From positions 117,572,723-117,636,722 of the forward strand of contig CP136063.1 in assembly GCA_032622095.1 (NCBI GenBank): a DNA stretch of 64,000 nt, written 5' to 3'. This DNA is from Siphonodentalium dalli. Taxonomy: Eukaryota > Mollusca > Scaphopoda > Gadilida > Siphonodentaliidae. The notes beneath the pieces are model-generated. The model saw only the letters and a list, made by a program, of their open reading frames with translations. It was not told the DNA's origin and made no database searches. The position numbers and the translations under genes are program-made. How positions within the stretch are numbered: position 1 is the first letter of the stretch; each line of letters starts with the position of its first letter. Of this stretch, positions 21,201 through 33,400 are shown piece after piece.

Positions 21201-24200
21201 ACCAAAATTTATTTCGTCTCCGAATTATATGAAAATTGGAATATAACATCTACCATACACGCTAATAACAAATCTGAAAACAGATCGTAAATCCGTTAAA
21301 AACTGGCGGAGATTTTGGAACTCAAAGTTTGAATATGGGCCCATATTCTTTCCAATAACCAAAATGTTCTTCTTTTCCGAATCAGATGAAATTTATAATA
21401 TGCAATCTCAGTAAGTAGCATATAACAAAACTTAAAACAATTTTGAAATCCATTGGAAAATCACGGAGGTATGGTCCTTCAAAAATTGCATTTTGGGCCT
21501 GGTGTGACAATTTCCCCAATCCCGTCACCCAATTTCGAGGCAGGAGTGGGGTCAATTATAAACACTTGAGATCAACACACAAATGTTAAGGACAGTACAC
21601 AATCATCTTACTTCATATTTTCCATCCCTAAACTGCGAATTGTTCAGTTCATGATTCGCCCTATTATTATACTTCCATGGTGTAACCAAGGAAGTATATT
21701 GTTTTTCTATTGGGGTAGTTTTCCGTTTATTTGAAAATACTCAGAAACTAATTGCAGCAGGACCGCGAAATCTTTAACGAATATAGGCATCCGAGGTCTA
21801 CTAAAGATAATGATATCCGGATTTCGGCCCATTGTTTCAAGACAGAGTTATAGCCCTTATTCGATTATTTTTCATTATTATTATTATACTACAGTATTTT
21901 TCAACGCCCAAATCTCTGAATGTATTAGTACTAGAAAACTCAAGTTTGGTACGTATGTTGGGGTAAATGAGTTCTATGCCTTTGGCTCATAACGGATATT
22001 GTCCGCATTTAACCCGTGGAGTTATCTCCCTTTATATGAAAAAATGTCATTTTTATTATCTCGGAAATTATAAGGAGCAGAGCATCGAAAATTGGACCGT
22101 ATGTACACCTCGGTATGCCCTAATGCCCACGGGCATCAAAACTTGTGTCCGCGCTTTCCCTGAAGAGTTACCGCCCATAAACAGGGGAACCTCTATTTTA
22201 TTGTACTCTGTTGTTCTCCCGTATCATTCCAGATAACTGCATTTGGTTTTCATAGCCATGATGACCGTTCTCAGTTTAGTCCGAAAAAGAAATTTTAACA
22301 GGGTCGGACATATATTTTTACACTGATGTGGGGGCAAAATTTTCTCAAAAATGTTTTTTTGATCGATATTCATCTATTTAAGTATATGCATTCCCTGAAC
22401 GAAAACAAACCCACCCCAAGAAGGATTTTTGAAATCCGATAAGAATTGCAAGAGTTACAGGCCCTAAAATTTTTGCAGTTTGGGACATGTGCTTGTGACC
22501 ACATCTCCTCCGAAGATGTCGAAGTTTGGATGTCAACTGATACGCCAACGTGTGCGGACGAAAGAGTGCACGCGGTGGGCCAAATTTTGCCAGTGTCTGT
22601 TCATTATTGTGGGTATGGGGAGGGGTGGTCCGTGGTACCAATTTTTAATTCTTATCGGAATAAGATGAAACTTGGAATTTAACATCTACAACACCACCCG
22701 ATCTAGAAACTGAAAGAATTTCGAAATTCCATTGAAAACTGACAAAGTTAGGGGCCCTCAAATTTTGCAATTTTGGGCCCATGTGCTTGATAACACATCT
22801 CCTCCGAAGATGTCGAACTTTGAATGTCATCTGATACGCCAATGTGTGTAGGCTGAAGAGAGCACGCGGTGTGCCAAATTTTGCCAGTTCAGTGTTGTGG
22901 GTCAGGGGAGGGGTGGTCCGAGGTACCAAAAATTTATTTCGTCTCCGAATTATATGAAAATTGGAATATAACATCTACCATACACGCTAATAACAAATCT
23001 GAAAACAGATCGTAAATCCGTTAAAAACTGGCGGAGATTTTGGAACTCAAAGTTTGAATATGGGCCCATATTCTTTCCAATAACCAAAATGTTCTTCTTT
23101 TCCGAATCAGATGAAATTTATAATATGCAATCTCAGTAAGTAGCATATAACAAAACTTAAAACAATTTTGAAATCCATTGGAAAATCACGGAGGTATGGT
23201 CCTTCAAAAAATTGCATTTTTGGGCCTGGTGTGACAATTTCCCAATCCCGTCACCCAATTTCGAGGCAGGAGTGGGGGTCAATTATAAACACTTGAGATC
23301 AACACACAAATGTTAAGGACAGTACACAATCATCTTACTTCATATTTTCCATCCCTAAACTGCGAATTGTTCAGTTCATGATTCGCCCTATTATTATACT
23401 TCCATGGTGTAACCAAGGAAGTATATTGTTTTTCTATTGGGGTAGTTTTCCGTTTATTTGAAAATACTCAGAAACTAATTGCAGCAGGACCGCGAAATCT
23501 TTAACGAATATAGGCATCCGAGGTCTACTAAAGATAATGATATCCGGATTTCGGCCCATTGTTTCAAGACAGAGTTATAGCCCTTATTCGATTATTTTTT
23601 CATTATTATTATTATACTACAGTATTTTTCAACGCCCAAATCTCTGAATGTATTAGTACTAGAAAACTCAAGTTTGGTACGTATGTTGGGGTAAATGAGT
23701 TCTATGCCTTTGGCTCATAACGGATATTGTCCCGCCATTTAACCCGTGGAGTTATCTCCCTTTATATGAAAAAATGTCATTTTTATTATCTCGGAAATTA
23801 TAAGGAGCAGAGCATCGAAAATTGGACCGTATGTACACCTCGGTATGCCCCTAATGCCCACGGGCATCAAAAACTTGTGTCCGCGCTTTCCCTGAAGAGT
23901 TACCGCCCATAAACAGGGGAACCTCTATTTTATTGTACTCTGTTGTTCTCCCGTATCATTCCAGATAACTGCATTTGGTTTTCATAGCCATGATGACCGT
24001 TCTCAGTTTAGTCCGAAAAAGAAATTTTAACAGGGGTCGGACATATATTTTTACACTGATGTGGGGGCAAAATTTTCTCAAAAATGTTTTTTTGATCGAT
24101 ATTCATCTATTTAAGTATATGCATTCCCTGAACGAAAAACAAACCCACCCCAAGAAGGATTTTTGAAATCCGATAAGAATTGCAAGAGTTACAGGCCCTA

Positions 24201-27200
24201 AAATTTTTGCAGTTTGGGACATGTGCTTGTGACCACATCTCCTCCGAAGATGTCGAAGTTTGGATGTCAACTGATACGCCAACGTGTGCGGACGAAAGAG
24301 TGCACGCGGTGGGCCAAATTTTGCCAGTGTCTGTTCATTAATTGTGGGTATGGGGAGGGGTGGTCCGTGGTACCAATTTTTAATTCTTATCGGAATAAGA
24401 TGAAACTTGGAATTTAACATCTACAACACCACCCGATCTAGAAACTGAAAGAATTTCGAAATTCCATTGAAAACTGACAAAGTTAGGGGCCCTCAAATTT
24501 TGCAATTTTGGGCCCATGTGCTTGATAACACATCTCCTCCGAAGATGTCGAACTTTGAATGTCATCTGATACGCCAATGTGTGTAGGCTGAAGAGAGCAC
24601 GCGGTGTGCCAAATTTTGCCAGTGTCGGTTCAGTGTTGTGGGTCAGGGGAGGGGTGGTCCGAGGTACCAAAATTTATTTCGTCTCCGAATTATATGAAAA
24701 TTGGAATATAACATCTACCATACACGCTAATAACAAATCTGAAAACAGATCGTAAATCCGTTAAAAACTGGCGGAGATTTTGGAACTCAAAGTTTGAATA
24801 TGGGCCCATATTCTTTCCAATAACCAAAATGTTCTTCTTTTCCGAATCAGATGAAATTTATAATATGCAATCTCAGTAAGTAGCATATAACAAAACTTAA
24901 AACAATTTTGAAATCCATTGGAAAATCACGGAGGTATGGTCCTTCAAAAATTGCATTTTGGGCCTGGTGTGACAATTTCCCAATCCCGTCACCCAATTTC
25001 GAGGCAGGAGTGGGGTCAATTATAAACACTTGAGATCAACACACAAATGTTAAGGACAGTACACAATCATCTTACTTCATATTTTCCATCCCTAAACTGC
25101 GAATTGTTCAGTTCATGATTCGCCCTATTATTATACTTCCATGGTGTAACCAAGGAAGTATATTGTTTTTCTATTGGGGTAGTTTTCCGTTTATTTGAAA
25201 ATACTCAGAAACTAATTGCAGCAGGACCGCGAAATCTTTAACGATTATAGGCATCCGAGGTCTACTAAAGATAATGATATCCGGATTTCGGCCCATTGTT
25301 TCAAGACAGAGTTATAGCCCTTATTCGATTATTTTTCATTATTATTATTATACTACAGTATTTTTCAACGCCCAAATCTCTGAATGTATTAGTACTAGAA
25401 AACTCAAGTTTGGTACGTATGTTGGGGTAAATGAGTTCTATGCCTTTGGCTCATAACGGATATTGTCCGCATTTAACCCGTGGAGTTATCTCCCTTTATA
25501 TGAAAAAATGTCATTTTTATTATCTCGGAAATTATAAGGAGCAGAGCATCGAAAATTGGACCGTATGTACACCTCGGTATGCCCTAATGCCCACGGGCAT
25601 CAAAACTTGTGTCCGCGCTTTCCCTGAAGAGTTACCGCCCATAAACAGGGGAACCTCTATTTTATTGTACTCTGTTGTTCTCCCGTATCATTCCAGATAA
25701 CTGCATTTGGTTTTCATAGCCATGATGACCGTTCTCAGTTTAGTCCGAAAAAGAAATTTTAACAGGGTCGGACATATATTTTTACACTGATGTGGGGGCA
25801 AAATTTTCTCAAAAATGTTTTTTTGATCGATATTCATCTATTTAAGTATATGCATTCCCTGAACGAAAACAAACCCACCCCAAGAAGGATTTTTGAAATC
25901 CGATAAGAATTGCAAGAGTTACAGGCCCTAAAATTTTTGCAGTTTGGGACATGTGCTTGTGACCACATCTCCTCCGAAGATGTCGAAGTTTGGATGTCAA
26001 CTGATACGCCAACGTGTGCGGACGAAAGAGTGCACGCGGTGGGCCAAATTTTGCCAGTGTCTGTTCATTATTGTGGGTATGGGGAGGGGTGGTCCGTGGT
26101 ACCAATTTTTAATTCTTATCGGAATAAGATGAAACTTGGAATTTAACATCTACAACACCACCCGATCTAGAAACTGAAAGAATTTCGAAATTCCATTGAA
26201 AACTGACAAAGTTAGGGGCCCTCAAATTTTGCAATTTTGGGCCCATGTGCTTGATAACACATCTCCTCCGAAGATGTCGAACTTTGAATGTCATCTGATA
26301 CGCCAATGTGTGTAGGCTGAAGAGAGCACGCGGTGTGCCAAATTTTGCCAGTGTCGGTTCAGTGTTGTGGGTCAGGGGAGGGGTGGTCCGAGGTACCAAA
26401 ATTTATTTCGTCTCCGAATTATATGAAAATTGGAATATAACATCTACCATACACGCTAATAACAAATCTGAAAACAGATCGTAAATCCGTTAAAAACTGG
26501 CGGAGATTTTGGAACTCAAAGTTTGAATATGGGCCCATATTCTTTCCAATAACCAAAATGTTCTTCTTTTCCGAATCAGATGAAATTTATAATATGCAAT
26601 CTCAGTAAGTAGCATATAACAAAACTTAAAACAATTTTGAAATCCATTGGAAAATCACGGAGGTATGGTCCTTCAAAAATTGCATTTTGGGCCTGGTGTG
26701 ACAATTTCCCAATCCCGTCACCCAATTTCGAGGCAGGAGTGGGGTCAATTATAAACACTTGAGATCAACACACAAATGTTAAGGACAGTACACAATCATC
26801 TTACTTCATATTTTCCATCCCTAAACTGCGAATTGTTCAGTTCATGATTCGCCCTATTATTATACTTCCATGGTGTAACCAAGGAAGTATATTGTTTTTC
26901 TATTGGGGTAGTTTTCCGTTTATTTGAAAATACTCAGAAACTAATTGCAGCAGGACCGCGAAATCTTTAACGATTATAGGCATCCGAGGTCTACTAAAGA
27001 TAATGATATCCGGATTTCGGCCCATTGTTTCAAGACAGAGTTATAGCCCTTATTCGATTATTTTTCATTATTATTATTATACTACAGTATTTTTCAACGC
27101 CCAAATCTCTGAATGTATTAGTACTAGAAAACTCAAGTTTGGTACGTATGTTGGGGTAAATGAGTTCTATGCCTTTGGCTCATAACGGATATTGTCCGCA

Positions 27201-28004
27201 TTTAACCCGTGGAGTTATCTCCCTTTATATGAAAAAATGTCATTTTTATTATCTCGGAAATTATAAGGAGCAGAGCATCGAAAATTGGACCGTATGTACA
27301 CCTCGGTATGCCCTAATGCCCACGGGCATCAAAACTTGTGTCCGCGCTTTCCCTGAAGAGTTACCGCCCATAAACAGGGGAACCTCTATTTTATTGTACT
27401 CTGTTGTTCTCCCGTATCATTCCAGATAACTGCATTTGGTTTTCATAGCCATGATGACCGTTCTCAGTTTAGTCCGAAAAAGAAATTTTAACAGGGTCGG
27501 ACATATATTTTTACACTGATGTGGGGGCAAAATTTTCTCAAAAATGTTTTTTTGATCGATATTCATCTATTTAAGTATATGCATTCCCTGAACGAAAACA
27601 AACCCACCCCAAGAAGGATTTTTGAAATCCGATAAGAATTGCAAGAGTTACAGGCCCTAAAATTTTTGCAGTTTGGGACATGTGCTTGTGACCACATCTC
27701 CTCCGAAGATGTCGAAGTTTGGATGTCAACTGATACGCCAACGTGTGCGGACGAAAGAGTGCACGCGGTGGGCCAAATTTTGCCAGTGTCTGTTCATTAT
27801 TGTGGGTATGGGGAGGGGTGGTCCGTGGTACCAATTTTTAATTCTTATCGGAATAAGATGAAACTTGGAATTTAACATCTACAACACCACCCGATCTAGA
27901 AACTGAAAGAATTTCGAAATTCCATTGAAAACTGACAAAGTTAGGGGCCCTCAAATTTTGCAATTTTGGGCCCATGTGCTTGATAACACATCTCCTCCGA
28001 AGAT
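18209..28004 (+). repeat. Satellite array A, about 1.73-kb monomers, five full plus one partial
   Basis: The hairpin word ACTTCCATGG that starts each monomer lies at 18212, 19941, 21671, 23398, 25135 and 26864, giving periods of 1729, 1730, 1727, 1737 and 1729. Each monomer holds the 5' hairpin (ATACTTCC with GGAAGTAT, inner TGGT/ACCA), a module ending GAGTTATAGCCC, an (ATT)n tract, and a core of internal repeats of about 290 bp marked by GGGCCCTCAAA/TTTGGGCCCATGTGCTT and CATCTCCTCCGAAGAT. The array's left edge is exactly at the hairpin. The last monomer is cut at 28004, just after CTCCGAAGAT. The subfamily differs from B and C at many fixed positions. The small reading frames inside are non-coding by-products. 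Confidence 0.93.
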
Positions 28005-28806
28005 TCAGATTATGCTACACGCGAAACGGAGATGACTTTTGGGAAATCCAGAGTCCAAAAACGGATCCAAATCGACCTGTCCCAGAAAAGTCGTTCATTT
28101 TGTTTTCACTTTTTGAAAAAGGCTCCAATATTTCAACCAAAACTTTTGGACTTAGAACATTATTTTTTTCTCAGTCAAATGAAAAGAGCTCTTCAAAATA
28201 ATTCCGCTTATATATATAATATATATTATCTATATATACGCCAAAAATTTGTCACTCCCCTCTCTCCTTCCTCCGGCTACCCCATCCTCCGTGGGATGGA
28301 ACCTACCTACGATTCGAATACACCCGTCTTGCCGCGGGCCAGTCTCATTCCTCTACCAGAGAACTGATAGAACGCCCGTCGAATTCCAACAATCATTTCC
28401 AGAGTGCTATATTGGTATGAGTTCATATCGGAGCCGTTATAAAGCAAATAACTTGGATTTTAATATAAACCCACCTATTCGTAAATTGTGTAGCCCATGG
28501 TGTGTGGTAAATTATCATTTTATCGTGTATAGTGTGTCATGAGCTATCTGCGTGCGTGCATTTCACTTTTGTATTTTCTTTCGCATCTTCAACGCACTGC
28601 ATATCATATACAACCAAACAAAATACAAACATTACATTAATTTGATCACACAAGACTTCGTTATATGGTGTATATTTCTACTAACGTAATGACGACGTAT
28701 AGCCAATTATTCCATTTGCGATAACAACGATAAACACATAGAAACATGCAAACATCATCAGTTTCGTAAGATCAATTTGTATATTGTTTATATTCTAGTT
28801 ATTTAT
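28005..28806. other. Unique spacer after array A
   Basis: The satellite stops abruptly inside its second internal repeat and is followed by non-satellite sequence. It includes a TA-rich run (28208-28238). Frames at 27974-28201, 28032-28367 and 28249-28542 overlap one another and show no domain. Confidence 0.5.
28306..28376 (-). other. Weak tRNA-like sequence
   Basis: On the minus strand TCTGGTAGAGGAATG resembles a tRNA D-arm/box A, and TATTCGAATCG about 28 bases further resembles box B. Between them CCCGC...GACGGG could form an anticodon-type stem. The T-stem and acceptor pairing are poor, so it is at best a decayed tRNA or SINE head. Confidence 0.25.
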
Positions 28807-28911
28807 CGAATATAAAAAGCATCTTTACATTATCTTTAGTTTGGTATTATTCGTATTTGATGATTAAAATACACCAAAACATGTTAAAAATAAAAAATAA
28901 AAAAAGATAAT

Positions 28912-28990
28912 TTGACGGGATTCGAACTCACGTCGCAATAAAACACAAACTGAATGTTTGACGCTCTCTCCACTCGGCTACGCACTGCGC
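28912..28990 (-). ncRNA. tRNA-like Pol III unit, copy 1 (probably pseudogene or SINE head)
   Basis: The minus strand has box A TAGCCGAGTGG (plus 28970-28980) and box B AGTTCGAATCC (plus 28918-28928), with a candidate anticodon arm CAAA...TTTG between them and a long variable-type region. A run of seven T (plus-strand A at 28899-28905) lies just beyond the 3' end, as a Pol III terminator would. The acceptor ends do not pair and the T-stem is weak, so it is unlikely to be a working tRNA. Confidence 0.45.
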
Positions 28991-29182
28991 TGTAAATTTA
29001 TAAGAAAATATATTAGTATTAAATATGTAGGCATATAACTATGTATATTTAAACTTTATATCCAAACTGATTGAAATCGAATATAAAAAGCATCTTTACA
29101 TTATCTTTAGTTTGGTATTATTCGTATTTGATGATTAAAATACACCAAAACATGTTAAAAATAAAAAATAAAAAAAGATAAT

Positions 29183-29261
29183 TTGACGGGATTCGAACTC
29201 ACGTCGCAATAAAAACACAAACTGAAGGTTTGACGCTCTGACCACTCGACTACGCACTGCG
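29183..29261 (-). ncRNA. tRNA-like Pol III unit, copy 2
   Basis: Same organisation as the copy 271 bp upstream: box A TAGTCGAGTGG, box B AGTTCGAATCC, and a T7 run (plus-strand A at 29170-29176). The loop change A to C gives CCTTCAG (possible TTC anticodon). It keeps the promoter boxes and terminator while the acceptor stem is lost. Confidence 0.45.
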
Positions 29262-29348
29262 CTATTAATTTATAAGAAAATATATTAGTATTAAATATAT
29301 AGGCATATAACTGTGTATATTTAAACTTTATATCCAAACTGATTGAAA

Positions 29349-30478
29349 TGCGTGACTATATATATATACCCCTTTCCGCTATACGGGGAACAGGAAAATG
29401 CACCTATTCTTCCCACCAAATCCAAAAGGGCTAATTAAAGAGCAAGGTAATGCCGTAGCAGGTACATTTGGATATTCTATTCACGCCCCCCCCCCCCCCA
29501 AATCTTGACCGCTATACTTCAAATTCAAACATCGAGAATTTGTTTTTTGACGAGTACATCTGATAGCTAGTGTTCACGCGCATCTAGAGCGCAATTTTCT
29601 AATTTTCAGATGGAACGGAACGGAACGGTTTACTCGTGACAACGCTATATATCATAAATATGTATACTTCTGTAGTCTATCACTAGCCGATTTTTAGCCC
29701 CAAATCCAAACGGGCCGATGTAGGAGCGAGTTTAATGCGGTGGTACATAAGCCGGTATACTGTAGGTATGACTCTAAAATTTGACCTCTCTAATATAATC
29801 GCAACCTGCTCAAGGGAGTGTTTGTGTCGGGTGGGTTCAGATTTGGAAAATTCCACCGAAGATCAAATGGGCAAAATTACTCCGAAAATCATATATTGAG
29901 ATAAAAACTTTTCGATGAGTGGATGTGATAAGTAGTATATAAACGCAAGATTAGTACACTTTTTAATGATTTATATTGAACGGTTTAACCCTGGTAGCGT
30001 ATAACGTTGTGACGGGTGATATATATTACTCAAATTCAAACCCTCTCTTCATGACGCAAATTCAAACGGACTTAGCAAGAAGCAAGGCAAATGCATGAAT
30101 ATGCTCACCGATATACTATATAGGTATGTCCGCTCTACTGTAAAAGTAACATATTGTCACGATTTGACCTGTCCAAAACACTCCCCGGACAAAAGTTTTC
30201 CTAGGTATAAAATTTCGTCGAAATCCGATCGTTTTACTCGATTTGACCTTGAACTTACCATTTCGAATGTCAATGTCAGGTCGGGGTCACGACTTGACCC
30301 GCCCAAAAGACTCCCCGGACAAAAGTACCCCTAGGTATCAAATTTCGTGGAAATCCGTCTGTTTTACCCGATTTGACCTTCGATTGACCATTTTGAAGAC
30401 CAAGGTCAGGTCGGGATGGGATGGGATGGGATGGAATACCATGGAAGTATATCTGATTCCATGGAATCTGACCTCTAG
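29349..30478 (+). mobile_element. 3' part of a rolling-circle-type element with diverged tandem core repeats
   Basis: Two diverged units of about 365 bp (landmarks GACGAGTACATCTGATAG at 29549 and GATGAGTGGATGTGATAA at 29914) are followed by a 130-bp tandem pair (30161-30290 and 30291-30416, each with CTCCCCGGACAAAAGT and CCTAGGTAT). After a GGGAT microsatellite come a subterminal ACCATGGAAGTAT (30438-30450), a palindromic hairpin GATTCCATGGAATC (30455-30468) and CTAG (30475-30478), directly abutting ATT repeats of satellite B. ACCATGGAAGTAT is the exact reverse complement of the satellite monomer start ATACTTCCATGGT. The matching 5' end nearest in the + direction is at 18209. Confidence 0.6.
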
Positions 30479-33400
30479 TTATTATTATTATTATACTACA
30501 GTATTTTTCAACGCCCAAATCTCGGAATGTATTAGTACTAGAAAACTCAACTTTGGTAAGTATGTTGGGGTAAATGAGTTCTATGCCTTTGGCTCATAAC
30601 GGATATTGTCCGCATTTACCCCGTAGAGTTATCTCCCTTTATATGAAAAAATGTCATTTTATTATCTCGGAAATTATAAGGAGCAGAGCATCGAAAATTG
30701 GACTGTATACACATCTCGATATGCCCTACTGCCCACGGGCTTCAGAACTTGTGTCCGCGCTTTCCCTGAGGAGTTACCGCCCATAGTTGGCAAACCTCTA
30801 TTTGATTGTACTCTGTTGTCCTCTTGTATCATTCCAGATAACTGCATGTGGTTTTCATAGTCGTGTTGACCGTTGTCAGTTTAGTCAGAGAAGGAAATTT
30901 TGACAGGGTCAGACATATATTTTGACACTGGGGTGGGGGGCAAATTGTTTGCAAAATAAAATTTTGATTGACATTCATATATTTAAGTTTATGTATTTCC
31001 CGAACGAAAACAAACTCATACCGGAAAGGATTTTTGAAATCCGAGAAGAAATGCAAGAGTTACGGGCCCTCAAAGTTTGCAATTTGGGCCCATGTGCTTG
31101 TCCTCACATCTCCTCCGAAGATATCGAACATAGGATATCATCTGATACGCCAACGTGTGCGGACGGAAGAGAGCACGCGGTGGGCCAAATTTTGCCAGTG
31201 TCTGTTCATTATTGTGGGTCTGGGGAGGGGTGGTCCGTGGTACCAATTTTTAATTCTTCTCGGAATCAGATGAAACTTGGAATATAACATCTGCAACATC
31301 AGCCGATCTAGAAACTGGAAGAATTTCGAAAATCCATCGAAAACTAAAAGAATCGCGGGCCCTCAAACTTTGCAATTTTGGGCCCATGTGCTTGTGACCA
31401 CATCTCCTCCGAAGATATCGAACATACGATGTCATCTGAAATGCAGATGTGTGCGGACTGAAGAGGGCACGCGTTGGGCCAATTTTTGACAGTGTCGGCT
31501 CATTATTGTGGGTCTGGGGAGGGGTGGTCCGTGGTGCCGAACTTTAATTCTTCTCGGAATCAGATGAAACTTAGAATATAATATCTGCAACATCAGCCGA
31601 TCTCGAAGCTGAAGACAGATCGTAAATACGTTGGAAAATGGCGGAGATTTTGGCCGTACAAGTTTGAATTTGGGCCCATATGCTTTCCAATAATCAAAGT
31701 GTTATCCGTCTCCAAATCAGATGAAATTTATACTATGCAATCTATGTCAGCCGCAAATCACAAAACTGGAAACAACTTTAAAATCCGTTGGAAACTGACG
31801 AAGTTACGGGGCCTCAAACTTAGCAGTTTGTGCCAGGGGTTGATGTTTTCCCAATCCCGTCACCCAATTTCGAGGCAGGGGTGGGGTCACGTCCAAACAC
31901 TTGAGATCAACCTACACATATTAGGACAACATATAATCACCATACTTCATATTTTCCGTCCATAAACTGCGATTCTTTCCACTCATGATTGATCCTATTA
32001 TTATACTTCCATGGTGTAACCAAGGAAGTATATTGTTTTTCTACTGCGGCCGTTTTCTGTTTAATTGGAAATACTCAGAAACTAATGGGAGGAGGACCGC
32101 GAAATCTCTAGCGAATGAAGGCATCTAAGGTCTACTAAAAATAATGGTATCCGGATGTTGGTCCAATATCTTTTAACAGAGTTATGGCCCTTTTTCGATT
32201 ATTTTTCATTATTATTATTATTATTATTATACTACAGTATTTTTCAACGCCCAAATCTCGGAATGTATTAGTACTAGAAAACTCAACTTTGGTAAGTATG
32301 TTGGGGTAAATGAGTTCTATGCCTTTGGCTCATAACGGATATTGTCCGCATTTACCCCGTAGAGTTATCTCCCTTTATATGAAAAAATGTCATTTTATTA
32401 TCTCGGAAATTATAAGGAGCAGAGCATCGAAAATTGGACTGTATACACATCTCGATATGCCCTACTGCCCACGGGCATCAGAACTTGTGTCCGCGCTTTC
32501 CCTGAGGAGTTACCGCCCATAGTTGGCAAACCTCTATTTGATTGTACTCTGTTGTCCTCTTGTATCATTCCAGATAACTGCATGTGGTTTTCATAGTCGT
32601 GTTGACCGTTGTCAGTTTAGTCAGAGAAGGAAATTTTGACAGGGTCAGACATATATTTTGACACTGGGGTGGGGGGCAAATTGTTTGCAAAATAAAATTT
32701 TGATTGACATTCATATATTTAAGTTTATGTATTTCCCGAACGAAAACAAACTCATACCGGAAAGGATTTTTGAAATCCGAGAAGAAATGCAAGAGTTACG
32801 GGCCCTCAAAGTTTGCAATTTGGGCCCATGTGCTTGTCCTCACATCTCCTCCGAAGATATCGAACATAGGATATCATCTGATACGCCAACGTGTGCGGAC
32901 GGAAGAGAGCACGCGGTGGGCCAAATTTTGCCAGTGTCTGTTCATTATTGTGGGTCTGGGGAGGGGTGGTCCGTGGTACCAATTTTTAATTCTTCTCGGA
33001 ATCAGATGAAACTTGGAATATAACATCTGCAACATCAGCCGATCTAGAAACTGGAAGAATTTCGAAAATCCATCGAAAACTAAAAGAATCGCGGGCCCTC
33101 AAACTTTGCAATTTTGGGCCCATGTGCTTGTGACCACATCTCCTCCGAAGATATCGAACATACGATGTCATCTGAAATGCAGATGTGTGCGGACTGAAGA
33201 GGGCACGCGTTGGGCCAATTTTTGACAGTGTCGGCTCATTATTGTGGGTCTGGGGAGGGGTGGTCCGTGGTGCCGAATTTTAATTCTTCTCGGAATCAGA
33301 TGAAACTTAGAATATAATATCTGCAACATCAGCCGATCTCGAAGCTGAAGACAGATCGTAAATACGTTGGAAAATGGCGGAGATTTTGGCCGTACAAGTT

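Larger units (their letters stand above)
28807..29348. repeat. Tandem duplication of a 271-bp unit carrying a tRNA-like sequence
   Basis: Unit 1 starts CGAATATAAAAAGCATC at 28807 and unit 2 at 29078. Both run through the tRNA-like segment to CCAAACTGATTGAAAT. The copies differ by a few substitutions and one A insertion, so the duplication is fairly recent. A SINE with flanking sequence or a tRNA-pseudogene locus could give this. Confidence 0.85.
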
